A stretch of 64,000 nucleotides of DNA from Methylobacterium sp. J-078 (GTDB lineage: Bacteria > Pseudomonadota > Alphaproteobacteria > Rhizobiales > Beijerinckiaceae). Every line of letters begins with the position of its first letter. The first letter of the stretch is position 1. Under the pieces are notes generated by a model. It ran no database searches. It worked only from the letters and a program-made list of their open reading frames with translations, and had not been told where the DNA came from. Of this stretch, positions 35,087 through 44,590 are shown piece after piece. Where the stretch lies: NCBI RefSeq assembly GCF_022829285.1, contig NZ_JAKSYI010000110.1, positions 43,686 to 107,685 on the forward strand, read 5' to 3'. Position numbers and translations under genes: made by a program.

Positions 35087-37297
35087 CTACTCGCCGACCC
35101 CGAACAGCTTCTCCAGGAAGTTGCGGTCGTCCTGGCTCGGGCCACGGCTCGCATCGGCGTGCCGGGCGGCGCGGGGGGCGGGCGCGGGCGCGGCGGCCTG
35201 CGGCTCGCCGAGCAGCGCACCGATGAGGCCGCCCGGCGTGCTGTTGGTGACGGCGGGTTCGGCGGGCGCGCGGTTGCGCCAGTTCTTGGCCCCGGGGAGC
35301 ATCGCGGGGGTCTGGCCCTTCAGCGCTACGGTCATGTAGGCCTTCCAGATCTCGCCCGGCAGGTTGCCGCCCGAGACCTTTTTCGTCGGCTCGCCGTCGT
35401 CGTTGCCGAGCCAGACGCCGGTCACCAGGGTGGCGGAGTAGGCGATGAACCAGGCATCGCGAAAGTCCTGGCTGGTGCCGGTCTTGCCGGCCAGATCCCA
35501 GCCCGGCACCTCGGCCTTCTTGGCGGTGCCGGTGACGAAGGTCTCGTGCATCATCGCGTTCATCATGGAGACTGCGTTGGGGTCGATGACCCGGCCGAGC
35601 CCGCCCTCCTTGCGCTTGTACAGAACCTTGCCGTCGGCGCTCTTCACGCTCGCGATGACGTAGGGGATCACCCCCGTTCCGCCATTGGCGAAGGCCGCGT
35701 AGGCGCCCACCATCTCCAAAGGCGTCACCTCCGAGGTGCCGAGCGCGATGGAGCCGTTGGCCTGGAGCGGGGAGGAAATCCCGAGGCGCTGGGCCGTCTG
35801 CACCACGGACTTGGGCCCGACCTCCTGGCCGAGGCGCACCGCCACGGTGTTGAGGGAGAGCGCGAGGGCGTCGCGCAGGGTCACGGGTCCCCGGTAGTCG
35901 CGCGAGTAATTCTCCGGGTTCCAGCCCTTGATGCTGATCGGCGCGTCGTCCCGCACCGTATCCGGGGTCAGGCCGTGCTCGACCGCCGCAAGGTAGACGA
36001 AGGGCTTGAACGACGAGCCGGGCTGGCGCTTGGCGGTGGTGGTGCGGTTGAACTGGCTCTGGGCGTAGTCGCGCCCGCCCACCAGGGCACGGATGGCGCC
36101 GTCGGGCTTCATCGACACGAGGGCGCCCTGGGCGACGTTGTAGCGGCCGCCCTTCTGGTTGAGCTCGTCCACCAGCGCCTTCTCGCCGGCGGCCTGGAGG
36201 CCGGTATCGACGGTGGTGTTGATGACGATGTCGCTCTCGAACTTGGGCAGGAAGTCGTCGAGGACATCCATCACCAGGTCGGCGACGTAGTTGGCCGAGC
36301 CGCCGCCGCGCACGCTGGCGGGCCGGGCCGGGGTCGCCAGGGCGAGCTTCGCATCGGCGGGCTTGGCGAAGCCAAGCTCCTCCATGGCGGCGAGCACCTG
36401 AGCGGCGCGGGCCTGGGCGGCTGGCAGGTTGCGGTTCGGCGCCAGGCGCGAGGGTGCCTGCACGAGGCCGCCGAGCATCGCGGCCTCCGCCAGGGTCACG
36501 GATTTCGCCGGCTTGCCGAAGTAGCGCTGGGCGGCGGCCTCGACGCCGTAGGCGCCGGCCCCAAAGTAGACGCGGTTCAGGTAGAGCTCGAGGATCTCGT
36601 CCTTGCTGTACTTGTGCTCCAGCCACAGGGCGAGGATCGCCTCCTGGATTTTTCGCGAGGCCGAGCGCTCGGGCGTCAGAAAGAGGTTCTTGGCGAGCTG
36701 CTGGGTCAGGGTCGAGCCGCCCTGCGACACGCCCCGGCGGGTGATGTTCTGGGCGACCGCCCGGGCGATGCCGACGGGGTCGACGCCGAGATGGCTGTAG
36801 AAGCGCCGGTCCTCGATCGCCACGAAGGCGCGCGGCAGATAGGGCGGCAGCTCCTTGATGCTGACGACCCGGCCGCCGGTCTCGCCGCGATTGGCGAGCA
36901 ACGAGCCGTCGCTCGCCAGGATCGCGATGTTGGGCGGCCGCTTGGGCACGGCGAGCTGGTCGATCGGCGGCAACTGTGAGGCGTGGTAGGCCACGAGCCC
37001 CGCGACGCCGATCACGCCCCAGAGGCCGAGGACGAACACACCGTAGACGAGGCGTCCGAGGATCGAGTGGCGCGCCCGGCGCGGCGCCTTGCGCAGCGCC
37101 CGCGCTGGCGGTGCGGCGGAAGCGCGACCCTTCGCGCCGCGTCCGCCCTTCGAACCTGACTCGCCTCGTGCCACGCCGCCCCCCGCGCGATCGGCGCGCG
37201 ACAGCCGCAGATCGAGGTCGGCCGGGTCCCCGGCGCGCCCCTCGGGCACGTCGAAGTTCGGCTCCCCCCTGCCTCCGCCTGCGCGTCCCTTCGCCAT
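35087..37297 (-). CDS. Penicillin-binding protein 1A, class A
   Basis: A 736-residue bifunctional cell-wall enzyme. After a charged N-terminus and one membrane anchor (about 83-105), the glycosyltransferase GT51 domain has EDRRFYSHLGVDP (about 160) and GGSTLTQQLAKNLFL. The transpeptidase has SSFK (about 428), SLN (about 480) and KTGTSQDFRDAW (about 605). It polymerises and crosslinks peptidoglycan at the inner membrane. The C-terminus is an Ala/Pro-rich low-complexity stretch. In Rhizobiales mrcA usually follows amiC; no amidase is beside it here, so this may be a paralogue. Start is ATG 37297. Confidence 0.95.
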   Translation of the reverse strand: MAKGRAGGGRGEPNFDVPEGRAGDPADLDLRLSRADRAGGGVARGESGSKGGRGAKGRASAAPPARALRKAPRRARHSILGRLVYGVFVLGLWGVIGVAGLVAYHASQLPPIDQLAVPKRPPNIAILASDGSLLANRGETGGRVVSIKELPPYLPRAFVAIEDRRFYSHLGVDPVGIARAVAQNITRRGVSQGGSTLTQQLAKNLFLTPERSASRKIQEAILALWLEHKYSKDEILELYLNRVYFGAGAYGVEAAAQRYFGKPAKSVTLAEAAMLGGLVQAPSRLAPNRNLPAAQARAAQVLAAMEELGFAKPADAKLALATPARPASVRGGGSANYVADLVMDVLDDFLPKFESDIVINTTVDTGLQAAGEKALVDELNQKGGRYNVAQGALVSMKPDGAIRALVGGRDYAQSQFNRTTTAKRQPGSSFKPFVYLAAVEHGLTPDTVRDDAPISIKGWNPENYSRDYRGPVTLRDALALSLNTVAVRLGQEVGPKSVVQTAQRLGISSPLQANGSIALGTSEVTPLEMVGAYAAFANGGTGVIPYVIASVKSADGKVLYKRKEGGLGRVIDPNAVSMMNAMMHETFVTGTAKKAEVPGWDLAGKTGTSQDFRDAWFIAYSATLVTGVWLGNDDGEPTKKVSGGNLPGEIWKAYMTVALKGQTPAMLPGAKNWRNRAPAEPAVTNSTPGGLIGALLGEPQAAAPAPAPRAARHADASRGPSQDDRNFLEKLFGVGE

Positions 37298-38696
37298 GCG
37301 TCCCGTCTGCCCCCAGGTTCGTTCGTGCTTCGATCGACCCCGCTTGCGCACGGTAAATGCGGCGGGTTTAAGGGGTGTTAACCGGCCTGCCGCCAAGTAT
37401 TTGATATCTTAGGTGATTTTTAAGACGTTCCGACGTCGTTCCGGCACACGTTCCCGGCCCGTTCAGGACGCCTTCGCACGCCGAGAACGACGGGCTGTCG
37501 CGCACCGACGATGGACCTCCAGTCTTTCCCGATCGTAAACCTCGGCACTCGTGGTGCTCTTCGTGTGACCCGCCACCTTTTGCGCCGTCGTCGTTCGTCG
37601 CACCGCCGCCGCGTGCCTCGGTGAGCAGATACCCACTGGCGCAGGGCGGTCTCGAACTGGATCGCGTTACAGAGGGCGGCGCTGCGCCGGTCGAGCGCCA
37701 GGGCGGCCTCGATGGCCTGGGCGACCTCGCCCGCCGTGGCGGCGTGCTTGCGAGGGCGCGAGCCGGGCAGGCGCAGTCGATGGCGTCGTGCCGCATCGTG
37801 CTCGGCATCGGCATGGACATCACCGTGATGGGCATCTACATCGTGCTCCGGAGCCGGCCGCACAGTCAGTCTCGTGGATCGCCGGGGACGCGCCATGCGC
37901 GGCTGGTTCGCCTGATGCGCTGGGCCTTCCAGGACGCCACCGGCCTCTCCATCCTGCTCGCCGGCCCCATCGGGCTCAACATCGGCGGGTAGCTCGGCGA
38001 TCGGGGACGGTGGCCGCCATAGGCAGTTGCGCGGCTATGATCCCCCATATGTCGGACGCGCCACCCGGCCGACCTGCTACGAATCAGGCCCCTTGTCCCC
38101 GAGGGCGCGCCTGACCTTCACCCGCCCGGCTCCGGCCGCGGCGGGTTTTTCGTTTCAGCGCGCGAGTCCGCGCTCGCCCACGCGCCCTCGGCGGCCGTCC
38201 TTGGTCTGGATCCCGATCTCGGCCGCGCAACTGATCGCATCCGGCCCCGGGTCGTCGTGCCAGTAGCAGAGCGGGTTCATCTTTGGGCCTCGCTTCAGGT
38301 CCACGGCCTCGCGCAGAATCAGCCGCAGCGGAAACACGCCGCCACGTTGACGCTTACATCACGCCACTCGGCCGAGAGGCCGCCACGTCCATCAACGATC
38401 ACTGGGGCGACCTTGAGTTTCGATGGTCGACACAGCGGTGATCAACTAATACTTCCATTTTCTCGAATGGACCGGTGGGCCGGACATCGACCGATCAGCC
38501 CAGATACGCGTCATTTCGGATATTGATTTTACCTATTGTGAGATTCATATTTGCCGCCTACTTGCATAGTGTGTTGTTATAAGATCACATAAGACAAAAC
38601 GGTAATTTATATATGGATTATGACAAATAATAGGTCATGAATTTGGCTAGGACTGCCCCGTCCGCCGTCGAGAACGGCATATAAAGGGGGATAATC
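37298..38696. other. 1.4-kb gene-poor stretch with a possible integrase remnant
   Basis: From about 37600 to 37750 on the minus strand the reading VAQAIEAALALDRRSAALCNAIQFETALRQW resembles a segment of tyrosine-recombinase-like proteins (the ALQFETALRQWDVIG block), but it is not followed by catalytic blocks, so I take it as decayed. A plus-strand reading (about 37781-37992) is low-quality. CCCGCC/GGCGGG followed by TTTTT at about 38118-38150 resembles a plus-strand terminator for an unseen transcript. From 38340 to 38690 GC falls sharply (TTTACCTATTG, ATATATGGATTATG), consistent with the autotransporter promoter or imported DNA. A 41-residue minus-strand reading at 38155-38280 cannot be supported. 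Confidence 0.4.
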
Positions 38697-41600
38697 ATGG
38701 ACTTTAAGCAAGGTGTCTCGATCATCGCGGTGATGGTCGCGGCGTTTGGATCGACAGTCGCGCAGGCGCAGGCGCAGACCGCCACCGTCACACCCGCCGA
38801 CGCCAACGTTCTGAACCTGCTGTCCCCGTTTCTCGGTCTGAATGCGACCGCGATCGGGCAGCAGACGCTGCGCGACAACCTCCAGCAATCGATCGCGACC
38901 AACAGCGCGGCGACCCCGCAGCAGCAGCGGCTGGCAATCAGCGACAAGTCTGGCATCGTCGCCGAAGGGCTCGGTCCTGTCCTGGGCGGAATCCACACTG
39001 CGGCCCTTGCCCAGAGCTCGAACGCGTCGAACGCTCCGATCCGCCAAGTCGACGCGTTGATGTCGAGGACGCTGGTGCTGACGGCATCCGCCGTCACGAC
39101 GACGAAGAACTACTTCGCCAACGGCGCGGCCATCAATCCCGGCACCGTGACCGCCAATTACGTACCCGTCCGAGCCGTGGCACCCGCCGGCTACACCCTG
39201 CCGACCTTCGGCGATCTGCCGAACGCCCGCGACAGCGTGTACGATCTCGCCTACGGCGTCTCGAACCGGCAGCCGGGCCAGAACGTCTACGGCAACTCGC
39301 GACCGCTGCAGGTCTCGAGCCAGATCAATCAGTTCGACCCGACGGCCATCAATTCCGTCGCCGTGAGCTCGGCCTTCCCGAGCGGTCACACCACCTACGC
39401 CTACACCTACGGCACCCTGTTCGCGATGCTGGTGCCGGAGCAGTTCCAAGGCGTCCTGTCGCGCGCCGCCGAATTCTCCAAGAGCCGCGTCGTCCTGGGG
39501 GTGCACTACCCGCTCGACCTCGTCGCCGGCCGGTCCCTCTCGCTCTACAGCCTCGCCCAGGCCTTCACCAACCCGCTCTACATCGACAACGCGGCGACGA
39601 CCGGCACGGCGCTCAACCTGCCGAGCCAGTTCACGGCGGTCCAGGCCCCGTACCGGAGCAGCCTCGCGCAGCAATGCGGCGACACCGTCGCGGCCTGCGC
39701 CGCGAGCGCCGCCAACACCGTGAACAACCCGTATGCGGTCTCGGCGGCGAACCAGGCGGCCTACCGGCAGGGCCTCACCTTCGGCCTGCCGACGCTGACC
39801 TTCGCGCAAGCCCCGCGCGAGGCGGCGCCGGCCGGCGGGCCGGACCCGTCGATCCTGCTCGCGACCCTTTACGGCGGCAGCACCGCCGCCGCGCGGACGA
39901 TCGCCCCGAACGGCGGCCTCCACGGCCAACTCGCGACGGACACGATCAACCAGATCGTCGTCAACACCCAGACCAATGCCCTCGCGGCCTTCTACGGCAC
40001 GGCGCTGAGCTACTGGAGCCGGATCGACCTCTATTCGGCGGCGGGCTATTTCGGGAACGTCACCGGGACGCTCCGCATGGACAATGCGGATCGGCTGACG
40101 ACGAACGCGACCATCGGGGGCGGCGGCGCCCTTTACGCCAACGGAACCATCACGGGCCTCGCTACCGTCGGCGCCGGCGGCCTGCTCGGCGGCACCGGCA
40201 CGGTCGGCGGCGTCAGTGCGCTCTCCGGCGGCACCGTCGCCCCGGGCAATTCGATCGGCACCCTGAGGGTTGCCGGCAACGTCGCCTTCGCGGCCGGGTC
40301 GACCTACCAGGTCGAGGCGAACGCCGCCGGCCAGTCCGACCGGATCGCGGCCTCCGGCGCCGCGGCGCTGAACGGCGGCACCGTGCAGGTTCTGGCTGCC
40401 GGCGGGACCTACGATCCCCGCACCCGGTACACGATCCTCACCGCGGGCAGCGGCGTGTCCGGCCAGTTCGCGGGCGTGACCGCAAACTTCGCCTTCCTCA
40501 GCCCGAGCCTGCGCTACCAGGCCAACGAGGTCGACCTGACGCTGACCCGCAACGACATCCCGTTCGCCACCATCGCGCAGACCCGCAACCAGGCCGCGGT
40601 CGCGACGGCGATCCAGGCCGGCGGGGCAGGCACCGGCGCCTACGACCGCACCATCGGGCTCACCACGCCGGAGGCCGTGGGTGCGTTTCAGGCGCTCACC
40701 GGCGACATCCACGCCAGTGCGATCGGGGCCGAATTCGAGACCGCGTTCTTCGTGCGCGAGTCGATCCTCGGCCGGATGCGCTGGGGCGCGTCTCCCGGCG
40801 ACACCGACGGGACCGATTACGGCCGCCTGCCGGCGTCCTACACGGCGGACCTTCCGGGCCGTCGGGCGGCCCCCGTCCCGGTGCCGGTCCGCGTCCTCGA
40901 CCCGCGGGTGTTCGGGGTCTGGGGTCAGGGCTTCGGCAGCTTCGGGCAGGCCCGGACCGACGGCAACGCGGCGAGCCTGTCGCGCCAGACCTCGGGCTTC
41001 GTGCTCGGCGCCGATGCGCGCGTCGAGAGCGGCTTCCGATTCGGCCTCGCCGGCGGCTACACCGTGACGAACCTCGACGCGGGCAACCGCCTGCAATCGG
41101 GCGCGATCGAGAGCGGTTTCGGCGGTCTCTACGGCGGCTACGAGCGCGGACCGGTCTCGCTGCGCCTCGGCGCCGTCTATGCCGACAATTCGGCGCGCTT
41201 GCGCCGCACGGTGCTGTTCGCCGGGGTCTCCGATTCGCCGACCGCGCGGACCGGCGGCGCGACGATCCAGGGGTTCGGCGAACTCGGCTACAAGGTCTTC
41301 CTCGGCGGCGCGGCGGCGCCGAACGGCAGGGAGTCCGGGCCGGTGCCCGTGACGGCACCGTCCTACATCGAGCCCTTCGTCGGCGGCGCCTACGTCTCCA
41401 TCCGCCGCGACCGCTTCGCCGAGACCGGGGGTGTCGCGGCGCTGACCGGGGTCGCCCGCGACTACGACCTCGGCACGGCCACCGCCGGCCTGCGGGCGCA
41501 GACCAGCTTCGACCTCGGCTTCGGGGTTCCGGTCTCCACCCACGGCCTGCTGGGCTACCGCCGCGCCTTCGGCGACGTGGTTCCGACGGCCCTCCTCGCC

Positions 41601-41786
41601 TTCGGTGCGACCGGACCGACCTTCCTGACGGCCGGCCTCCCCATCGACCGCGACGCCCTCGTGGCCGAAGCCGGCCTCGACCTCCGGGTCTCGGCCAACG
41701 CGACGCTCGGCGTGGCCTATGCGGGTCAGGCGGGACGCCGCGCCGAGGACCACGCGGTGAAGGGCAACTTCACCTACCGGTTCTGA
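38697..41786 (+). CDS. Autotransporter with a PAP2 acid-phosphatase passenger
   Basis: A 1029-residue exported protein. Signal peptide about 1-26 (SIIAVMVAAFGSTVAQAQA-QT). The passenger is a class A acid phosphatase/PAP2: VAVSSAFPSGHTTYAYTYG (about 222-240) carries the PSGH motif and FSKSRVVLGVHYPLDLVAGR (about 260-279) the SRxxxGVHYPxD motif. A stretch of glycine-rich beta repeats follows (about 489-530, GTVGGVSALSGGTVAPGNSIG). The C-terminal beta-barrel runs from about 738 (FGVWGQGFGSFG) to the final YRF, typical of type V secretion. GGGGG precedes ATG 38697. The active enzyme should be displayed on or released from the cell surface to take phosphate from organic esters; a nearby OprP-type porin fits but is not linked. 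Confidence 0.9.
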   Translation: MDFKQGVSIIAVMVAAFGSTVAQAQAQTATVTPADANVLNLLSPFLGLNATAIGQQTLRDNLQQSIATNSAATPQQQRLAISDKSGIVAEGLGPVLGGIHTAALAQSSNASNAPIRQVDALMSRTLVLTASAVTTTKNYFANGAAINPGTVTANYVPVRAVAPAGYTLPTFGDLPNARDSVYDLAYGVSNRQPGQNVYGNSRPLQVSSQINQFDPTAINSVAVSSAFPSGHTTYAYTYGTLFAMLVPEQFQGVLSRAAEFSKSRVVLGVHYPLDLVAGRSLSLYSLAQAFTNPLYIDNAATTGTALNLPSQFTAVQAPYRSSLAQQCGDTVAACAASAANTVNNPYAVSAANQAAYRQGLTFGLPTLTFAQAPREAAPAGGPDPSILLATLYGGSTAAARTIAPNGGLHGQLATDTINQIVVNTQTNALAAFYGTALSYWSRIDLYSAAGYFGNVTGTLRMDNADRLTTNATIGGGGALYANGTITGLATVGAGGLLGGTGTVGGVSALSGGTVAPGNSIGTLRVAGNVAFAAGSTYQVEANAAGQSDRIAASGAAALNGGTVQVLAAGGTYDPRTRYTILTAGSGVSGQFAGVTANFAFLSPSLRYQANEVDLTLTRNDIPFATIAQTRNQAAVATAIQAGGAGTGAYDRTIGLTTPEAVGAFQALTGDIHASAIGAEFETAFFVRESILGRMRWGASPGDTDGTDYGRLPASYTADLPGRRAAPVPVPVRVLDPRVFGVWGQGFGSFGQARTDGNAASLSRQTSGFVLGADARVESGFRFGLAGGYTVTNLDAGNRLQSGAIESGFGGLYGGYERGPVSLRLGAVYADNSARLRRTVLFAGVSDSPTARTGGATIQGFGELGYKVFLGGAAAPNGRESGPVPVTAPSYIEPFVGGAYVSIRRDRFAETGGVAALTGVARDYDLGTATAGLRAQTSFDLGFGVPVSTHGLLGYRRAFGDVVPTALLAFGATGPTFLTAGLPIDRDALVAEAGLDLRVSANATLGVAYAGQAGRRAEDHAVKGNFTYRF

Positions 41787-41796
41787 GCCGACGCGG

Positions 41797-41825
41797 GCGC
41801 CCGGCCGGGGAGATCGGCCGGGCGC
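41797..41825. terminator. GC hairpin after the autotransporter gene
   Basis: GCGCCCGGCC-GGGGAGATC-GGCCGGGCGC, a 10-bp perfect stem starting 11 bases past the stop. No clear T run follows. Confidence 0.5.
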
Positions 41826-42051
41826 TCGCTGGCGCGTCGTATCTGCTTCAGCCAGGGCTGTAGACACGATCGCGCGTTTTACGATGAGGGTGACCGCTTG
41901 CCCCGGGGATCGAGAAGCGCAGCCCGCGCTACACCACGCAGGTCGGCGAACTGCCAACGGCACATGCTTGATCAGGCTTCATCCGGCCGCGGCATCCGGA
42001 TCGCGACGCGGAACTGGCCGATCCAGGAGCGGTCCGGGGCGCCGAACCGGC

Positions 42052-42501
42052 TCAGCCCTTCTTGCGCAGGGGCCTGACCGACACGGCGCCCTGATCGACG
42101 AATCCGGTTGCGGCACCGAAGGCTTGAAGGTCCGTCTGTCCGGGACCGGTGATCAGCTGAAGGTCGCCGCATCCGGCCGAGCGGGCCGCCTGCGCGGCCG
42201 CCTTGAGAAGCAAGCGGCCGATGCCGCGCCGCCGTGCGTCGGGCGCGACGAGCAGGGTGGTGACCTGCGCCGTCGGCAGGTTGGCGGCCAGGGACGGATA
42301 CCAGTGCAGGACGACGAGGCCACTCGGCGGCCCCCACTCGACGGCGACGAGGGTCGCGCCTGGGCCGTGCCGCAGGGCTTCGATCCGCTCGGCCAGGGCT
42401 TCGGGAGCGACGGGGTAGCCGCAGGCGCGCAGGAGATCGGCTATGCCGGCCGCGTCGCCACCCGTCGCCGCCCGGATCTCCAGCCCGTAACGGCTCGCCA
42501 C
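42052..42501 (-). CDS. GNAT-family N-acetyltransferase
   Basis: A 149-residue GNAT protein. The acetyl-CoA pyrophosphate loop is VAPDARRRGIGRLLL (motif A, R/Q-x2-G-x-G). Earlier it has LEIRAATGGDAAGIADLLRACGYPV; later LITGPGQTDLQAFGAATGFVDQGAV gives motif B. Start is GTG 42501. The substrate (amine on a small molecule or peptide) is unknown. It is downstream of the small membrane gene at 42565. Confidence 0.9.
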   Translation of the reverse strand: MASRYGLEIRAATGGDAAGIADLLRACGYPVAPEALAERIEALRHGPGATLVAVEWGPPSGLVVLHWYPSLAANLPTAQVTTLLVAPDARRRGIGRLLLKAAAQAARSAGCGDLQLITGPGQTDLQAFGAATGFVDQGAVSVRPLRKKG

Positions 42502-42564
42502 ACATCGCTCCGATCGGCCCCGCCAGGGGTGTCCGGCGGAGCGAGGGTCATCTGGAAGTCAGGT

Positions 42565-42888
42565 CTAGTCCCGGCGCATTAGGCCGAACAGGGCGAAACC
42601 CGCGAGCGCCGCCAGACCGAGCGCCAGGGAGCGATTGTCCTGCAAGTGCCGGGCGGCGGCCTGCCCCGCCTCGCGCAGGTCGTTGCCCAGGGGCGAGCCG
42701 GTGAGGATGCGCTCGGCACGATCGTGATTGTCCGGCCGGGTCGCAATCGAGACGGCGAAGGCGTCGTCGTCCAGGCGGTCGATCTCGACGCTGTTGCGCG
42801 CAAAGCCGGCCCGCGACAGGCGATCCCGCGCCGCACGGGCGGCCCTGAGAGACGGGACGGTCACGGACGCCAACACGCTGTCAGACAT
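42565..42888 (-). CDS. Small membrane-anchored protein, unknown function
   Basis: A 107-residue protein with a ferredoxin-like N-terminal half (MSDSVLASVTVPSLRAARAARDRLSRAGFARNSVEIDRL: short beta-alpha-beta pattern) and a C-terminal transmembrane helix (about 88-103: LALGLAALAGFALFGLMRRD). AAGGAG lies nine bases before ATG 42888. It resembles small alphaproteobacterial membrane proteins of the general-stress class, without a named family. Confidence 0.6.
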   Translation of the reverse strand: MSDSVLASVTVPSLRAARAARDRLSRAGFARNSVEIDRLDDDAFAVSIATRPDNHDRAERILTGSPLGNDLREAGQAAARHLQDNRSLALGLAALAGFALFGLMRRD

Positions 42889-43064
42889 CGAGTTTTCTCC
42901 TTGGGTTGCTGCGGGTCAAACCGAGCCCGTACCGGAGTGGTTCCGTGGCGCCCGGCGCCGCTCCCGGGGGGCGCCCCTTAAGCTCCCGGCAACCGACCGG
43001 GCCCTAAGCCGGGTCCGACCCGCCGGGCCGGGCCCCGGACCACCGTCCCAGGAGCTTGCCGAGC

Positions 43065-43274
43065 TTGCGTGATCCGTTCGTGCCCGACGCCCTCGCCGAC
43101 CGTCTGCGCGAGAAGCGCCGCAGGACCCGGCCCCGCGCGGCTTTGGCCTACGAGCCGGCAAAGCCCGTCTTCGCCGAACTGCTCGACACGCGCGGCCACG
43201 GCACCGGACAGTTCGTGCGCCTGTCACAGGGCATGGTCGAGGCCATCACCCGCGGTGCCAGGGAGGAAAGCTGA
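43065..43274 (+). CDS. Small protein, unknown function
   Basis: A 69-residue basic protein, LRDPFVPDALADRLREKRRRTRPRAALAYEPAKPVFAELLDTRG with an amphipathic end. TTG 43065, ten bases after CAGGAG (43049-43054), is used as the start; TTG 43056 is the alternative. No domain is recognised. Start and coding nature are both uncertain. Confidence 0.4.
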   Translation: MRDPFVPDALADRLREKRRRTRPRAALAYEPAKPVFAELLDTRGHGTGQFVRLSQGMVEAITRGAREES

Positions 43275-43315
43275 CGGTCTTGATCCCCGACTCTGATTTT
43301 CTGGCTTTCAGGGAT

Positions 43316-43609
43316 CTAACGATCGCAGCCGATGCAGATGTCGCGGACCACGCGCTGCCGGCCCACGCCCGTGCGCTGGTTGGGCAGGTGCCCGTCGAAG
43401 GCGTGGTCGGCAGGACGCGCGGCGGGTGGTACGGGCTTGCGAGGCTCCGGGGCGATGGCGCTCGGTGTGTCCGGCCTCGGCGGCACGGTCAGGGCCATGT
43501 ACTGGGCCGAGGCCGGCAGGGGAGCGATGCCAATTCCGAGGGCGCAGACCAACCCCATCGACACCCGGAATGGGCCGATGGCAGGCCGAGCGAGACGTCG
43601 CGTATCCAT
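43316..43609 (-). CDS. Small secreted proline-rich protein
   Basis: A 97-residue exported protein: signal MDTRRLARPAIGPFRVSMGLVCALGIGIAPLPASAQ, then a Pro/Arg-rich region and a short C-terminal end RDICIGCDR with two cysteines. GGAGG lies nine bases upstream of ATG 43609, and a signal sequence with SASA-Q type cleavage supports the start. Function unknown. It is divergent from the amidotransferase gene. Confidence 0.65.
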   Translation of the reverse strand: MDTRRLARPAIGPFRVSMGLVCALGIGIAPLPASAQYMALTVPPRPDTPSAIAPEPRKPVPPAARPADHAFDGHLPNQRTGVGRQRVVRDICIGCDR

Positions 43610-43729
43610 TTCCGCGCCTCCGGGTGAGGTGTCCGGGTGTGGCGATCGGGCCTGCACCTCGGCTGGAACGAGGGGGAGCACGGATCGTTCCCCGTCCCTT
43701 TCGCCGTCACCCGGCCAGGACCCAGAATC

Positions 43730-44587
43730 ATGTTGCATCTCCTCGTCGCGGACGGGAACGACCGTGAGGGTCGGGCCAGCCACGTCGCGGGCACCGGCGT
43801 CACCTCGGCGGAGGCCTATGCGGCGATCCTGCGCCAGCTCGCGCCGGGCAGCGCCTGTACGCTGATCAATCCCGCGGATGCGGACGAGGCCTTGCCCTCA
43901 GGGGCGGGGCTCTCCGATTACGATGCGCTCGTCGTCACCGGCTCGACCCTGCACGTCCGCGACGGCGGCGACGCCGTGCGCCGCCAGATCGACCTCATGC
44001 GGCATGCCCTCGAATCCGGTTTGCCCGTCTTCGGCTCGTGCTGGGGGGTTCAGGTGGCGGCCGTTGTGGCCGGCGGCGAGGCGGGGCCCAATCCGAAGGG
44101 GCCGGAATACGGGTTCTCGCGGGATCTCGTGCTCACCGAGGCCGGTCGGAGCCATCCGCTCCTCACGGGCCGGGGCCGGCGCTTCGACGCGCCCGCGATG
44201 CATCTCGACGCCGTCGTCGCGCCGCCGCCTCAGGCTACGGTGCTTGCGGGCAACGGTCTCCTGTCGGTCCAGGCCATCGAGATCGTCCACGGGCCCGGGG
44301 TTTTCTGGGGCACGCAGTACCACCCGGAGCTCGACCTCGACGCGCTGGCCGCGATGCTCAGGTTGAGCGAAGAGGACGTGGTCGAGGCGGGTGCCTTGCC
44401 GGACCGCGCGGCGGTGGAGGCTTACGCCGCCGACCTCTGCGCGATTCACGCCACGCCGGGGGCGCATCCCGGCCTCGTCGCGCGCCACCGGCTCGGGCCT
44501 GATCTCCTGGAGCCGGCCCGGCGGCGCGCCGAGATCGGCAACTTCCTCGAACACCTCGTGCGCCCGCGGGTCGAGGCGGCGGCCTGA
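43730..44587 (+). CDS. Class I glutamine amidotransferase-like protein
   Basis: A 285-residue GATase1-fold protein. The nucleophile is the cysteine in FGSCWGVQVAA, the oxyanion region is VVTGSTLHVRD, and the catalytic His-Glu pair is in WGTQYHPELDLD. This is the pattern of GMP-synthase-like or PuuD/YfeJ-type stand-alone amidotransferases that transfer or release ammonia from glutamine. The partner synthase is not next to it. The C-terminal 60 residues (from about RAAVEAYAADLC) are an extra helical tail. Confidence 0.85.
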   Translation: MLHLLVADGNDREGRASHVAGTGVTSAEAYAAILRQLAPGSACTLINPADADEALPSGAGLSDYDALVVTGSTLHVRDGGDAVRRQIDLMRHALESGLPVFGSCWGVQVAAVVAGGEAGPNPKGPEYGFSRDLVLTEAGRSHPLLTGRGRRFDAPAMHLDAVVAPPPQATVLAGNGLLSVQAIEIVHGPGVFWGTQYHPELDLDALAAMLRLSEEDVVEAGALPDRAAVEAYAADLCAIHATPGAHPGLVARHRLGPDLLEPARRRAEIGNFLEHLVRPRVEAAA

Positions 44588-44590
44588 GTT

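Noticed and set aside
37621..37992. 123-codon plus-strand reading in the gene-poor gap
   Set aside because: No domain, no ribosome-binding site, and a competing minus-strand reading shows integrase-like residues.
39674..41863. 729-codon plus-strand reading in another frame of the autotransporter
   Set aside because: Arg/Pro-rich shadow of the true frame.
38607..41963. 1118-codon minus-strand reading opposite the autotransporter
   Set aside because: Composition is Arg/Gly/Val-rich without domains. The plus strand shows signal peptide, PAP2 motifs and barrel.
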